Source: Whalleya microplaca (taxonomy: Eukaryota; Ascomycota; Sordariomycetes; Xylariales; Xylariaceae). From it: a stretch of 64,000 bases of DNA. A program made the translations under genes and the position numbers. Each line of letters begins with the position of its first letter. Positions within the stretch are counted from its first letter, which is position 1. The DNA lies in the NCBI GenBank assembly GCA_022497155.1, contig MU385768.1:124001-188000 (forward strand), written 5' to 3'. The notes under the pieces were generated by a model. That model was given only the letters and a program-made list of their open reading frames with translations, was not told the DNA's origin and did no database searches. Of this stretch, positions 46,330 through 57,776 are shown piece by piece.

Positions 46330-48231
46330 ATGTCGTCCCTGGATCGCGGCGCTGCTGCACTGCCGAAAGCGCTCTGTTATGATGACGAGAGGTCAGGTCC
46401 GAAAACACCGGAACCTTCAGCTTCTGGCATCGAGACACACCTCCCCTCCCCACCACGACCAGCACGTTTGCGGCTGAAGAGGCGCCATGTGTCGCACATG
46501 AACGCCCCAACTCAACATTTTCTTGCGTCAGTCGCCGCCGCCGATATGCCAATCCCGAGTATTGAGGCCGAGGTCACGCCGGTAGATCAGGAGATGATTG
46601 GCAATCTACCGGAGCTTCACATAGACGACTTCGATGGCGCGGAAATCTACCAACATCTGCATGCGCGAGCGTTTTCGCCTCCGAAAACACCTGCAGTTGA
46701 ACTTGCCCCATCGCTGTCCGGAAGCAAGTTCCCCGACTGGTCTATCGATTCTGTTTGGAGCAGTTCGGACATTGAATCTAGCCCCGAATATGAGTCCAGC
46801 AGACCATCGACGGCATTCTCGACGCAGACCAGTACTTCACTGTTTAGTCAATACTCGTATGCGACAGATGATGATGGCTGTCGAAGTCCGGAGCTGGAGA
46901 AAGCGGAATTTCCCAAACTAGATCTACAGATCGACGCAGATGCGTCGCGCAAAGAGAAACGACGGAAAGCACCGTGGACGAAGGCCATGAGTTCACATTT
47001 GTGGTCAACCTATCTGCTTTATTTGCAAGATCCCAAAGTTACACCCGTGCGCTTCGGTAAGAGCTGCATACCTCCCGGTGGCGTGTGCATACGTGTAGCG
47101 CGAGAGGCCAAGAGGAGTTGGAAAGGTTCGAAGGGCCAATTGGCTGCGGATACCAAGAGTGGTAGTAGCACACCTACCGCAGAATCCTCTAAGCCGTATA
47201 TCCAATGGCCCCATACTTGCGCTGCGACTCGAGCTCACCTGAGGGAACTTTGTAAGCTCAAGGCTACAAACCACGCAGGACGATATATGTCGCGTAGTCC
47301 TACTCCGTTTTACAAAACTGCTCACCGCCGCTGGAACAGGAGATCGACGCCCGCTCGTTCTCCCTCGATATTCTCAGCTAAAGACATGGCTATGTCTTTG
47401 GCATTGAGCACTTCAGACTCGATGCAACCAGGAGGCCCACTAGCGCAACTGGCGAAATCAGAAACCGAAGCGTTTCCGGAGCTCCCAATAGGCACAGAGC
47501 TTATTGCGGCGACTGCGGCTACACCATCTACAGATCGTGCCCAACTTTTATCTACCTTAGGGTCTAAGACCTATGGGCCCAGCTCATCCTCGTCGCTTGG
47601 TGCCGGTATCAGCTTACCAAGGCAGTCAAATACACTGGGCCCTCGGAAATCTTTAAAGTCACCTGTCCGTCTTACCAGATCGCGTTCAGGAACCCAAAAG
47701 CGGAGGTCGACGAAGGGCCTAGAAGACTTGTCTCGAAGGCGGCCTAGTATAGCAGCTGCTTTCTGGAAAGAATCCACAGGGAACACGCAGAATCATGTAC
47801 AGTCCCAGCAAGCCGATCATCAGCTGGGGATTGGCTTGGCGGGACTTGATCAAAGTGACGACGTATTTACTCCTAAAACTCTGTTTGACGGATCTCCCGC
47901 TTTATCACCCTCCCATCTTCAAGGCCCTAGACCAAGGACCCAATCGGACTCGTCGTCTCTGACGACTTTTGCACCGCCGCCTCGGCTTGGATCCCCCTTT
48001 TCCGCTTCTGGTTCAAGCCACAGCGTCCCTAACAGACTATCAGCGCCTATCAATTTCAACTTGACGGCTCTACGCCGTCCTTTTGCCACTATGCAGCAGT
48101 CTTCACAGACAAACTCAGAAACCCCTCCCTCGAAACCCACGCTGGCATCTCGCCTAGCCTACCTCGACCAACGACTTAAAGAGCTGCGAACCCGTGGCAG
48201 TGAGCGCAGACGCTCTCAGTCGCCTTTGTAA
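46330..48231 (+). CDS. Regulatory-looking fungal protein with WTK...YLQDP motif, 633 aa
   Basis: A single exon runs from an ATG at 46330 (the frame extends upstream only through a TTG) to 48231. The N-terminal 200 residues are disordered, with SPP and TP motifs and a basic RLRLKRRHVSH patch. An ordered block follows at about 210-270: APWTKAMSSHLWSTYLLYLQ, TPVRFGKSCIPPGGVCIRVA, REAKRSWKG. A second island, YIQWPHTCAATRAHLRELCK, comes next, then SRSPTPF and a long Ser/Pro tail ending in a short helix (ASRLAYLDQRLKELRTRGSE). The conserved-looking Trp/Arg block suggests a nuclear regulatory or DNA/RNA-associated factor known only as fungal hypotheticals; I cannot name it. A long pyrimidine-rich leader precedes it. 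Confidence 0.8.
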   Translation: MSSLDRGAAALPKALCYDDERSGPKTPEPSASGIETHLPSPPRPARLRLKRRHVSHMNAPTQHFLASVAAADMPIPSIEAEVTPVDQEMIGNLPELHIDDFDGAEIYQHLHARAFSPPKTPAVELAPSLSGSKFPDWSIDSVWSSSDIESSPEYESSRPSTAFSTQTSTSLFSQYSYATDDDGCRSPELEKAEFPKLDLQIDADASRKEKRRKAPWTKAMSSHLWSTYLLYLQDPKVTPVRFGKSCIPPGGVCIRVAREAKRSWKGSKGQLAADTKSGSSTPTAESSKPYIQWPHTCAATRAHLRELCKLKATNHAGRYMSRSPTPFYKTAHRRWNRRSTPARSPSIFSAKDMAMSLALSTSDSMQPGGPLAQLAKSETEAFPELPIGTELIAATAATPSTDRAQLLSTLGSKTYGPSSSSSLGAGISLPRQSNTLGPRKSLKSPVRLTRSRSGTQKRRSTKGLEDLSRRRPSIAAAFWKESTGNTQNHVQSQQADHQLGIGLAGLDQSDDVFTPKTLFDGSPALSPSHLQGPRPRTQSDSSSLTTFAPPPRLGSPFSASGSSHSVPNRLSAPINFNLTALRRPFATMQQSSQTNSETPPSKPTLASRLAYLDQRLKELRTRGSERRRSQSPL

Positions 48232-50210
48232 CAGCATTTCGTTTTCTCGCATATTTCTTCACCCACTTGATGTCATCCCGGACAATTTCCTTGTGTACGA
48301 CTATACCAAAACGTCTTGATGTGTCTCAACGACTTCCACGATTTTTTTATTGTTTTCGACTTGCAATTTTGCATAGCAGGGGCACCTTGTTCTCCCCTCC
48401 TACCGGCGTCAGGCTGAAAATATCCAACCTCTCGTACATAGAAAGGTGGAAGGTATGACACGCATCGCGAACGCACATTCTCATTTTTCCTTTACAAATC
48501 TTCATATGACGGACGAGAGCAGTTTGGAGACCACTTTTATCAGAAGCTACCAGTGCTTCTTTCACGACGACCACAGAATATTTTCCTTTTATGAGTGTCA
48601 CGAAGGATATGAACGATTTTTTATGAATTCCAAGATAGCTATGTTCGGATCACAGTCACGACTTTATTCCTCTTATTGAAGATTATGAGAGACAGTTGGC
48701 TTATGGCTGATGAGTAGAAAGGATTTTAGGCGTTCTGTTATTGAAAACAGATTCAGAAGCCTGGACGATTTGATGACATAGTTACCTACCCAAGCAATTG
48801 GCAGTTATTGTTCTAGTTGAGGCAAACGCCTCTCTATTAGAGATAATGTTGATAAATAAACCGACACGATCTTTTGAAGTTTTCACACAACTCCCTGTTT
48901 GCAGTTGCAATAAACTATGTGAAGACAATCTGCTCTGGACGAAGACGCTCTTGGCGATATAGAGATAACTACTACTGCACATTAAAGCCCCAAACCATAC
49001 GTATATCGTAAAGGGTATTATTCAAATACACTCATGAAATAACATTGATTCATCTCATAATATGTAAGCTAGTGGCTATATGTCTTCAATATCTTTGTTT
49101 AGCCTCATGATGGCACTCAGCTTGGCGAAAGACTGTCTTCTATACAAATGTTCCTTAATTTAGCTATACAAAGTCCAACTGCCTATAAACCAATCTTCTT
49201 CTAACTGTATTTGGTTATAATCATCTTTTCAAGTCAACCCTAATAAACAAAAGCCCGATATACCGACAACCAGATAGTCGGATCATAAGCCTCTATATAA
49301 CAACTCCGATAATCATCAGTGTTGGTCGCACAGACCATGTAAGAGTGAAGAATTAAGATAGAATCTATATTTGGGATATTGTTTTGGTGAGTCGTCATGG
49401 CTGGGTATCTATATATTCTATTTGCCTTCTGTCCTGTGTCTGACGCCCCGTGAGAACTTTGACCTCTGCTAAATATCAGGGTCTACCCGTTCTCCATTCC
49501 TATTCCTGAATAATACGCCCACCCATATATAGTGGGCGCTTGGGAGCGGTACCAAATCTCGTAACCTAGATCAGCACCCATTTCTACCACAAATCGAATT
49601 CCGTAGTCCTGCCCCTGTTGTGACATATCCCGGAGAGCTCCCTTGCCTCATTTCTGCCCGGGTTACGGGAAGCTATATCGTATGTTGCGTCCCCATTCGT
49701 CTTGGACGCCTATACCATTGTAGAGTTCTCTAGAGTCGAACCACTCCACTCCCACGTGCATGCACCCACTAGCGGTGTTCTACATGGGTAATATCCCGAT
49801 CTGCAGCGGATTGTTCCTCTTACAGCTGACATCAGATGCTTTTCTCGGCATCATAGGCGCTGCCCATTGGTCCATCCAAACCTCGCACCAGCGACGCTTA
49901 CACATAGTACTGTTTTTGTTTGGGCGAGACTCGCTGTGACCTCCATGTGAATAGCCGAATGATCTACCTTTCGCTGTGAACTATGAGGCGAATTACCCGA
50001 GAATGTGGGCGTGGGTACAACTCAAATGCCTTAGTCGCTCGGACGGTCTCATGCGTGGGCTACCGGTAGCCCAATAATGCATAGCCATTCCGCGTGGAAA
50101 GAGGTAAGAGGGAGAGTAGATGGCGATTATTAGGTTCTGTATATGGTGACTATCTAGTACTTGTGGGAAGAACTAGCTGATGTTTCATGGTTCTGAAGGA
50201 TATTGATGCA
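48232..50210. other. 2-kb intergenic region, nothing recognised
   Basis: This AT-rich DNA lies between two convergent genes. Short frames here lack starts or plausible composition. No RNA gene or repeat was recognised. Confidence 0.5.
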
Positions 50211-51182
50211 TCATGAATTCTCCATGTCAGATTCGGGTATGGTATCGCTACTCGGTGAAACCATCCGGGACCCGAACCTTGATTCACCAAGTTCCGGGTC
50301 CGACTCGACAAACACATCGGTCTGCGGCGGTTTCGTGTGCGGGCATTTTCCTTGGCCAACGCTGGACCGATGGGTGTGGAATGAGCACTGGCGGAAGCCA
50401 AACTGACGTTCCCCGTTGCGGAGGTTATTCGAGGGCAACCTAAGCTGCGGGTTCTTAAAAGGGCCTTCGTTCCCGCTCTTGGCCATCTTCCTTGTGTGGG
50501 TGTTATATTCTGTCCAGAAGTCGGGGCATGTATCGAAGAGGCGTTGGATCTTCTTGGCTAGGTCCGGGGCTACGACACCGCCGAGGGTCCAAGCCGTCAT
50601 GGCCACGATCCATTTTCGCAATCGACAGCTCTCCTGGGGGTCGCACGACCTGTAGACGTGGTCGATAAGTCTCGGGTTGACATCCCAGTTGCGTCTTAGG
50701 TAGATGTCCTGGATAGCGTCCATGGCGTAGTCTTGCAACGCCGAGAGCTCGACCTGAGCTGCGAACAGATGCAAGTTGACGAAGTCCCAATGGAGTTCAT
50801 CACAGGTCCGCTCGGCTTCCGCTGTGTCAACGACCTTGTCGAAGCCTTTTCGTTCATTGCAGAGCCAGTAGGAAAAGAGCTCAAACATATCCGGGCACTG
50901 ATCCTCCAGCTCGATGACGAGGTAAGCCTGCCCTTTCGCGAATTCGAGCCGCGCCGCATCGATTTCATCATGGAAGAACCGACATGATGCCAAAGCCTTC
51001 TTAGGTATCAAAAATTCCTTTTCTTCTGGACCAACTATGACCTTAACAGTGTCTGGGCCCATAGCGAACCTGAATGGACATCTTGTAAACTACTGACTTC
51101 AAAATCTTGGGTAGGGAGCGAGAACAACTCACGAGCTCAGGGCGTATTTAGAAGCCCTCTTTTCGAACTTTCCTCTCAGCAT
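50211..51182 (-). CDS. BTB/POZ-domain protein, 302 aa
   Basis: Exons are 51182-51133 and 51069-50211. The first encodes MLRGKFEKRASKYALSS and joins in frame to FAMGPDTVKVIVG; without it the protein would start at the ATG at 51062 (283 aa). The BTB fold is seen at about 20-125: VKVIVGPEEKEFLIPKKALA, SCRFFHDEI, LVIELEDQCPDMFELFSYWL, then HLFAAQVELSALQDYAMDAI. A helical C-terminal region with CDPQESCRLRKWIVAMTAW follows, as in many fungal BTB proteins. The last ~60 residues are disordered with acidic and Ser-rich ends. Such proteins often mediate dimerisation or cullin-3 adaptor roles, but the function here is unknown. Coding-like frames just upstream on the same strand may belong to a longer or separate gene. 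Confidence 0.78.
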
Positions 51183-52801
51183 TTTGAGAGATCGACCAGC
51201 GATGCGCGAGACTTAGAAGATAACAAAAATAGGTTTAACGGTAATGACAGTTCGGGTTTGCACTCGCAAAGCAGCTCAAAGTCGAAGCGACTCACGGAAT
51301 GATGAATAGAAAGCAGCCTTAACTCAACCTCGTCTTGGCGGGCCTCCGAGAGATTGGGTGCTCCGGCGAATGTGCCATTCGTGGTGGAACTAAGGGCATC
51401 TCGCGCATGAAGACCGGCCACTAGTGCTGATGATGTCTGAAGTTGTCAATTGCGTTACATCGAGGCAACCCCAGTGTCATGGGCCGAAACGAGTGGCGTC
51501 TGTGCGTACAGAGTAGATCCGTTTCCTATCGTGCCGAGCCATTTCTGTAGCGAACCCTTGGTGCGAGCCACGGGCGTAGCAGAGGAGTGCGACAGAATCG
51601 GGATAGCGGAGGGCTCGCGTAATCGAGCGGCTGCTTCAGACGAAACCCCTGATGCGGAAGTTAACCGGGGATGCCTCTATCACGTAGGTCCAGCAAGCTT
51701 GAATACTGCTTGATCCTTCAGATCCATCCGAACTCCCATGCTCATGATAAATGCTCATGATAAGGAACACGGCCATTGTTTTTCGAGGAGCTCCTAATAT
51801 GTTCCAGAACATGGTTGGCCTTGTACACCGCACTGAAACGATCATGTTTCCGCTATATGATCAACTTATGTCATTTCGTCATGGATTGATAGCCGAATAC
51901 TACTACGTAGTATGTAAAATGATGCACTTTTAATACATGTAGATACTGGGAAGACCCTGACAGACATTTCAACTCAATGGTATTCCATTTGTCTGTGTCT
52001 ATTATTATCATTGCTTGGCTGTACGATTAGCCATCTTCAGTTTAAGTTATGAACGGAAGCATAGGTAAGGGCCGAGGGCAGGATGAACTAGTTCCCAGGA
52101 GAAAGGGACATAGCTCGGCAAGGATTGCGATTGGTGTTCACATTTTTAAGCATATCTCGTTAACTATTTTATAGATGCTTAATAAGATAAAACACATCAT
52201 TCCGTAGTACTGTAACCTATACCTAGTACCAAATCCTGCTTATTCTTTGCACTATCACACACTACGTAGACATTCTACGTTAGCTGCTGTTTCTACTCTA
52301 GGATGCAATCGGACTATAATCCGAACACCGAGAGTTATAGCTACACCTAGGTATATAGTAATGCCTCAAGGTAGGCAGGGTATTGATTTCCCCGATTGTG
52401 TATGTAATGCTTGTATTATTCAGCGTCGTAGCAGCCCGCAATACCTATTAGTCAATCGTAAGAGCTTCTTGCGAATCTTCTAGTTAGCATCAAAGGACAA
52501 TACCTTGGCACTTAGCACTATAAAATGCAGGCCTTCATTTACACCAACTCTTCTCGGTAGAAACTTGATTCTCAGTTCTGTGATCACGATAGTGGATCTC
52601 ATTATAGAGAATACGAGGAATTACCAACAATCACGACACTGGAAACCGGCTTACTATATGATACCTGCTTGCACCAACCCCCTGGTTATCTCGGTAGAGC
52701 GCGCTAAGGTCATTGTATAGTCTTTTCTCTCAGGTTTAACTGTTACATCTTGCGGTCCCACAAGTCTATCAGCAACTCAACAAGGGAGTACTACAGCAAC
52801 C
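51183..52801. other. Intergenic region with coding-like minus frames at 51290-51660
   Basis: Most of this stretch is AT-rich and non-coding. The exception is the part next to the BTB gene, where two minus frames have protein-like composition (see findings). From 51.9 to 52.8 kb only the upstream region of the old yellow enzyme gene is expected. Confidence 0.45.
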
Positions 52802-54094
52802 ATGTCATCGGCTGAGAATAAGGGTGCGCCCAACAGTCCCTTCTACACCCCGGTGCAGGACCCGCCAGCGGGAAGCGCGCTGGACGTGAGCACGGCGCCG
52901 ACGCTCTTCAAGCCGCTGCAGATCCGCGGCCTGACGCTGCACAACCGCTTCGCGGTGTCGCCGATGTGCCAGTACAGCGCCGACGACGGGCACCTGACGG
53001 ACTGGCACTTCGCGCACCTGGCGCAGTACGTGATCCACGGCACGGCGCTGACGATCGTCGAGGCGACTGCCGTGACGCCGAACGGGCGCATCACGCCGCA
53101 GGACGCCGGCCTGTGGCAGGACAGCCAGACCGCGCCGCTGAAGCGCATTGTCGACTTCGCCCACTCGCAGGGCCAGAAGATCGGCATCCAGCTCGCGCAC
53201 GCGGGGCGCAAGGCCTCGACCGTCGCGCCGTGGATCACCCCCGCGGGCGCCTCGAGCGCCATCGCCGCCGCTGAGCACGGTGGCTGGCCCGACAACGTGT
53301 GGGCGCCTAGCGCACTGCGGTACGCAGAGGGGTACGTGACGCCGAAGGCGATGACGGTGGAGGATATCCAGAGCCTAGTGCGCGGTTTCGGTGAAGCGAC
53401 GCGGCGGGCTGTCGAGGCCGGCATCGATGCGGTCGAGATCCACGCTGCACACGGCTACCTGCTGACGGAATTTCTATCACCGAGGACGAACCAGCGGACG
53501 GACCAGTACGGCGGGAGCTTCGAGAACCGCACGCGCGTGCTGTTCGAGGTGATCGCGGCGGTGCGCGCGGTGCTGCCGGAGACAACCCCCCTGTTCGTGC
53601 GCATCTCAGCGACGGAGTGGATGGAGTGGTCTGGCGAGCCCAGCTGGGACCTGGAGCAGAGCATCCGGCTGGCGAAGCTGCTGCCGGCCGCGGGCGTCGA
53701 CCTGCTCGACGTCAGCTCCGGGGCCAACGACGCGACGCAGAAGATCGATCTGCATCCGTACTACCAGATCAACCTGGCCGGGAAGATCCGGGAGGCGCTG
53801 AAGAAGGAGGGCCTGAACTTGCTCATTGGCGCCGTGGGCATGATCACCAATGGCGAGATGGCCAGGTCGATTGTGCAGGAGGATAAACCCAAGGCCGAGG
53901 GCAACGTCACGCACGACACCGTCGAGGTCGCGGAGGAGTCCGGACAGGTCACGCAGGCCGACCTGGTGCTCATCGCGCGGCAGTACTTGCGCGAGCCTGA
54001 GTTCCCACTGCGCGTTGCACATCAGTTGGGTGTGCCGGTGCAGTGGTCGGTGCAGTACCAGAGAGCCAAGTGGCACAAGAACGCAAAGATTTAG
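52802..54094 (+). CDS. YqjM-class old yellow enzyme (NADH:flavin oxidoreductase), 430 aa
   Basis: The fold is an FMN-binding TIM barrel that reduces activated alkenes with NAD(P)H. This intronless gene starts at the ATG at 52802 (CAACCATGT context). Class III landmarks are FAVSPMCQYSADDGHLTDWH (with the redox-sensing Cys), IGIQLAHAGRKAS, IEIHAAHGYLLTEFLSPRTN (the His-x2-His substrate pair and the Tyr), TDQYGGSFENR, and a C-terminal phosphate-binding part, IGAVGMITNG with IARQYLREPEFPLR. It is longer than bacterial YqjM by an N-terminal extension of about 40 residues. The third positions are almost all G or C, unlike the AT-rich flanks, so either strong codon selection or transfer is possible. 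The natural substrate is unknown; such enzymes occur in stress response and secondary metabolism. No cluster partner is adjacent. Confidence 0.94.
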   Translation: MSSAENKGAPNSPFYTPVQDPPAGSALDVSTAPTLFKPLQIRGLTLHNRFAVSPMCQYSADDGHLTDWHFAHLAQYVIHGTALTIVEATAVTPNGRITPQDAGLWQDSQTAPLKRIVDFAHSQGQKIGIQLAHAGRKASTVAPWITPAGASSAIAAAEHGGWPDNVWAPSALRYAEGYVTPKAMTVEDIQSLVRGFGEATRRAVEAGIDAVEIHAAHGYLLTEFLSPRTNQRTDQYGGSFENRTRVLFEVIAAVRAVLPETTPLFVRISATEWMEWSGEPSWDLEQSIRLAKLLPAAGVDLLDVSSGANDATQKIDLHPYYQINLAGKIREALKKEGLNLLIGAVGMITNGEMARSIVQEDKPKAEGNVTHDTVEVAEESGQVTQADLVLIARQYLREPEFPLRVAHQLGVPVQWSVQYQRAKWHKNAKI

Positions 54095-55053
54095 GACATA
54101 ATTCAGCGGAAAGCGAGTTAGTAGATCATGGCTAGAGCAAGGCGTAGCAGCATTATAGACGGGACAAGGCGCCGCCACATAGAAAGCATCGAGGAGATTC
54201 ATGAGCATGGGATGACGACTATTAAAGTTCAAAGGCACGAGAACGATAGAGTAGAGCAGCGCTTTAGAGATCAATAGAATTTGGTTCTTATCTCTAAGTC
54301 CAGTAACATGTAGGACTAGGTACGCATGTGAGGTCCGTCCCTATACCATGCACATCAACATGTAGATTCTATCGGACGGCCCTCAGTCTGCCACTCGGAT
54401 CCAACCTCCTATTTGGCCTTCGGGGGGTACTTCTTGCCATTGACCTCGACCTTTGGTTCGCACGTGCACCACTCCTCCGTCGCGACATTGTCAAAGACAC
54501 CAGGAATATGGTTGCCACAGCCATACCAGGTGGCCTTGCCTTTTGGAGATATAAGAACTATGTGACTGAGGGTAATAGGATGGTGGACTTACCACACGAA
54601 CTGCACGTTGCTTTCATACACATTTTTTGGAGTGATCTTTGGTGTTCGGAGAGACAGATGTAGAGTCTAGGACAGATGGTAGATGAATGACGAAAGTTTC
54701 AAGATTGGGAGAATTAGTGTTTCATGGGCGGGTGGGTTTAGCCCTTCTTATCTGGAACAGGTTTGCCTCTAGTCATCCAAAGACGTTTCGCCGAAGTGGA
54801 TTCTAGGTCGCCGTTGTCAGCCGATGAATCGGCGAACACGGGAAAGACGGGATTAGAGTTCTCTGGTCACTTTGGTACAAACTAGACAGGTATGTTCATT
54901 CTAAGTAGCTATTTTTTACCTATAGCTATCTGCATTGAACACAATTCATGTAGCCGTTAAAATGACGTTTTAGTTAGGCTCAGTAAGCGTCTTCATATAT
55001 AGATACGCAAGATACCAAACTAGATAATGAGTCGTCATTAGGCAATGTATTAT
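54095..55053. other. Convergent 3' flank, nothing recognised
   Basis: This 960-bp stretch separates the ends of the old yellow enzyme and pyroglutamyl peptidase genes. A 111-codon plus frame at 54328 has no family resemblance and is rejected. Confidence 0.5.
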
Positions 55054-55945
55054 TCAAGAGGACGATGTTTGTCTTTTGTGTCCTGTCTCAACTATTGACC
55101 GGATCAACTGTAACACCAGCTCCTTTCCACGAGCAAGAGACTCTTCGTCGGGATGCAGAGGGACATGTAAGAAGACGACTTTCCTCGGCCGCTGCTGCTT
55201 CCACAGATGAGCCAAACTCGAGAAATATATGAAATCACATAGATAACGCCCAGCATCCTCGGAGATTTGTAACTTTAAGTCTTTCTTCACACCTGCGCAT
55301 TAGTCTAATAATAAAAAGCTGCAGTGACTCTTCTTGTCAGCTAATTGGTGGCTCTTACCGGGCTACGTTCAACCCATCGCTTGTAGATGCGCTCGATATC
55401 CAGGTCGGTGAGCAGTTCCTCTGGGACATCATGCCAGATCCAGCTATCGCCTTCTCTCTTGTGCCTCTGCTCGTCTCCGAGAAGCTGCCCGTCGACGTCC
55501 TTTTTGTCGTACCCGTCCCGGTGACCACGTCTCTCGAGCGAATAGACGGCCTGCGGGCCTGCCATTCCTATGTGAATAGCGTAGTCGACCTTCTGCTCGG
55601 CATCATCCCAAAGCTTGGGGACCAGGTCTCGCACGACTTCATAGCCTACCCGGATCGGTGCGGGAAGCTTCAGGATCCGGACCGCAGGAAAACCTGCCGG
55701 TGTCTGATGAGCCGGATCCTTGACTCTGTCGGGTGGCAAGTAGTCTGGTAATGAGGCAGCTATTTCCCCAGACGGATTAATAGGATACTGCTCCTTAAAC
55801 GGCTATGTAGGATTAGCCGGAAACATTGTGTGTGTTGGACTTGCAGCTACGTAGAGTGAATGAGATCATGACTCCCCGTCCAACCTACCCCGAACCCCGT
55901 GACCAACACGGTTACATCGTCCTTCGAGGCGCCGAGAGAACCCAT
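55054..55945 (-). CDS. Pyroglutamyl peptidase type I (cysteine peptidase C15), 243 aa
   Basis: It removes N-terminal pyroglutamate from peptides in the cytosol. Exons are 55945-55889, 55802-55359 and 55284-55054. The start MGSLGASKDDVTVLVTGFG joins to PFKEQYPINPSGEIAASLPD, the typical TGFGPF...NPS opening. The catalytic triad is visible: Glu in AVYSLERRGHRDGY, Cys in SEDAGRYLCDFIYFSSL, and His in KVVFLHVPLHPDEE. The 243-aa length fits fungal members, which are longer than the roughly 215-aa bacterial enzymes. The last intron ends in GTGTGAAG; a nearer CAG is only a few bases past the GACTAAT branch and would cause a frame break. The gene diverges from the two-helix membrane protein at 56728. 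Confidence 0.9.
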
Positions 55946-56727
55946 TGAGAGTATTTTTGGGGGGCAGTGTTGCTAGATCTTCGAAGCTGCCTTGGACGGA
56001 AATACAGCGTAGTACACGACTAAAGTTTGTAGTCGCACATGAAACTCGAAGCGGCGGTAGGGCATGTGGCACAAGGAGCTGAGAGGTTTCGTCGGGTGGC
56101 ATGAACCCCCGTTTACGGCTACCTACCCATGGTGACGGTAAACGCCAGCTATTTGATGACGGCAGGGCCCATCAGCTGATAATACGGAAGCATTACCGAA
56201 TTCCCGAAGGTTACTTCGTAGGGATATCCTTTCTTACAAATCATGGTGATGTAAGAAGCAACTCTAGGCTGAGTCGCTTGGCGGTTTTCATTTATCTGAT
56301 TCACTAGAACTCAATTTTCTTAGTGCCGGCTGCATAGTTAATTGCAACAAGAATTGTTGACCTTGATATTAGAACTTTAACGTAGCCTATATTTAGAGGG
56401 TGTGAAGATCACCGACTAACTACCTAAGTATAGTCTTTAAGTGATTAAGAGATTGATCGGTAATAACTACCTGCAAAGCAGTTTCTAATGCCGGGTCTCA
56501 GTGGCCCCCTGGTAAACCCTCCAACCAGAGGGGCGGTCCTGCTAAATTGATCCACTGGATGACAGCGGGCAGTTCAGATGAACCCTATCGATCTATTCCA
56601 GCAGCAGCAAGCATGATGACCTCTATGCCAGTTTTGCCTGCGAAAGCGTCCATTTTCTCACTTATCTAAGCTCGCAAACCACGATCTTACAAATTCCCGA
56701 GACTTTACTAAACCTAATCTCACCAAA
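55946..56727. promoter_or_regulatory. Shared upstream region of pyroglutamyl peptidase and the two-helix membrane protein
   Basis: The two genes diverge from this 782-bp stretch. I see no named motif. A short plus frame at 56101 is not convincing. Confidence 0.5.
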
Positions 56728-57513
56728 ATGGTAATTGTCTTGATCTCACGGCCTTTATGTAAACCTGAAGACTATAAACTAATTTCATCGAACAGGCGGA
56801 CCCCGACTTCAGTGTTGGGAGCAACATCGGTAATCTATTGAGGACAATCGGAAGTTGGTCAAGGCCAAGGTCCGTTCTCACATCGATATATACACATAGG
56901 TAGAAACTAATGGACGCCTTTAGCGGTCGAGGCCTCTTCATGTTTCGATCTATGGTCGTATCATCCTCGATAGCAGTAAGCATGCCGCCAACCCCCAACT
57001 AACACTACCCAGCCTACCAAGCCTTTTTCTTTCTATCTATCTGTCTCTCCATCCCGTCTAACCAGCCCGCACCCTCCTCTACAGGTCCTCCTAGGCGTCG
57101 CATCAGCAGCGACCTTCGGCTTCCTGACCGGCAGCGGGAACCTGGGCTTCGTGGTCGGGTCCTGCATCGGCTTCGTGAGCGCCTCGGTGCAGTACTACCG
57201 GCAGTGCCTGCGGCAGGCGCTGGTGGCGCTGGAGGAGCACCCGCGCCTGATCCAGCTGCACCTGGCGTACAACTTCCCGTGGCTGGGCTACCACCGCCTG
57301 GGGCCCGCCCAGCTCTCGCCGGAGTACTGGCGGCGCTCGCTCGCGCGGCAGGGCAATCTGGTGGCCGCGTGGCAGAGCGCGTCGGGAGCGCTGGACGAGA
57401 TCCATGATCGCAAGACGCAGTTGCTGGTTGATACCATTGTCAAGGAGAGCGTGAGGTATAAGGCTGATCGGGTGGATGAGATTGAGACCGCGAAGGGGTT
57501 GATTGAGGAGTAA
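56728..57513 (+). CDS. Two-helix Gly-rich membrane protein, 185 aa, unknown function
   Basis: Exons are 56728-56730, 56796-56869, 56924-56975 and 57085-57513. The first coding exon holds only the ATG, which is followed directly by a GTAATT donor. Residues 1-25 are MADPDFSVGSNIGNLLRTIG and similar. After SGRGLFMFRSM come two adjacent hydrophobic Gly/Ala-rich helices, SIAVLLGVASAATFGFLTG and LGFVVGSCIGFVSASVQYY, forming a hairpin. A soluble C-terminal half has LVALEEHPRLIQLHLAYNF, PWLGYHRLG and a final helical, charged segment. The hairpin resembles small inner-membrane or peroxisomal proteins, but I do not recognise the family. The first part of exon 4 is strikingly GC-rich, falling to normal after about 57400. 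The gene converges with the glycosylase gene. Confidence 0.8.
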
Positions 57514-57776
57514 AGGGTAATCATACCTACAGGGGTTCCTCGACCCCTTATAATAGATAATCTTAAACCAGCATATATAAATGCATCGAGCTCGCATGCT
57601 TATAAATGTTTAAGCACTTGGTAGGAGATTTGTTATATGGCTCTTGTGGCCGTGAATTGATATCCTATGGAAGTGGTAGTCAGATATAGGATGAAGAACC
57701 ATCGGATTCAAGGACTAGCCATAATTCCCCCTATTACCGTGACAGCCACATGCTGGGTAGTCTGCTATGCTGCCCC

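Noticed and set aside
52805..54274. Minus frames of 157-222 codons opposite the old yellow enzyme gene
   Set aside because: They are shadows of a GC-rich coding region; the plus frame has clear YqjM-family motifs.
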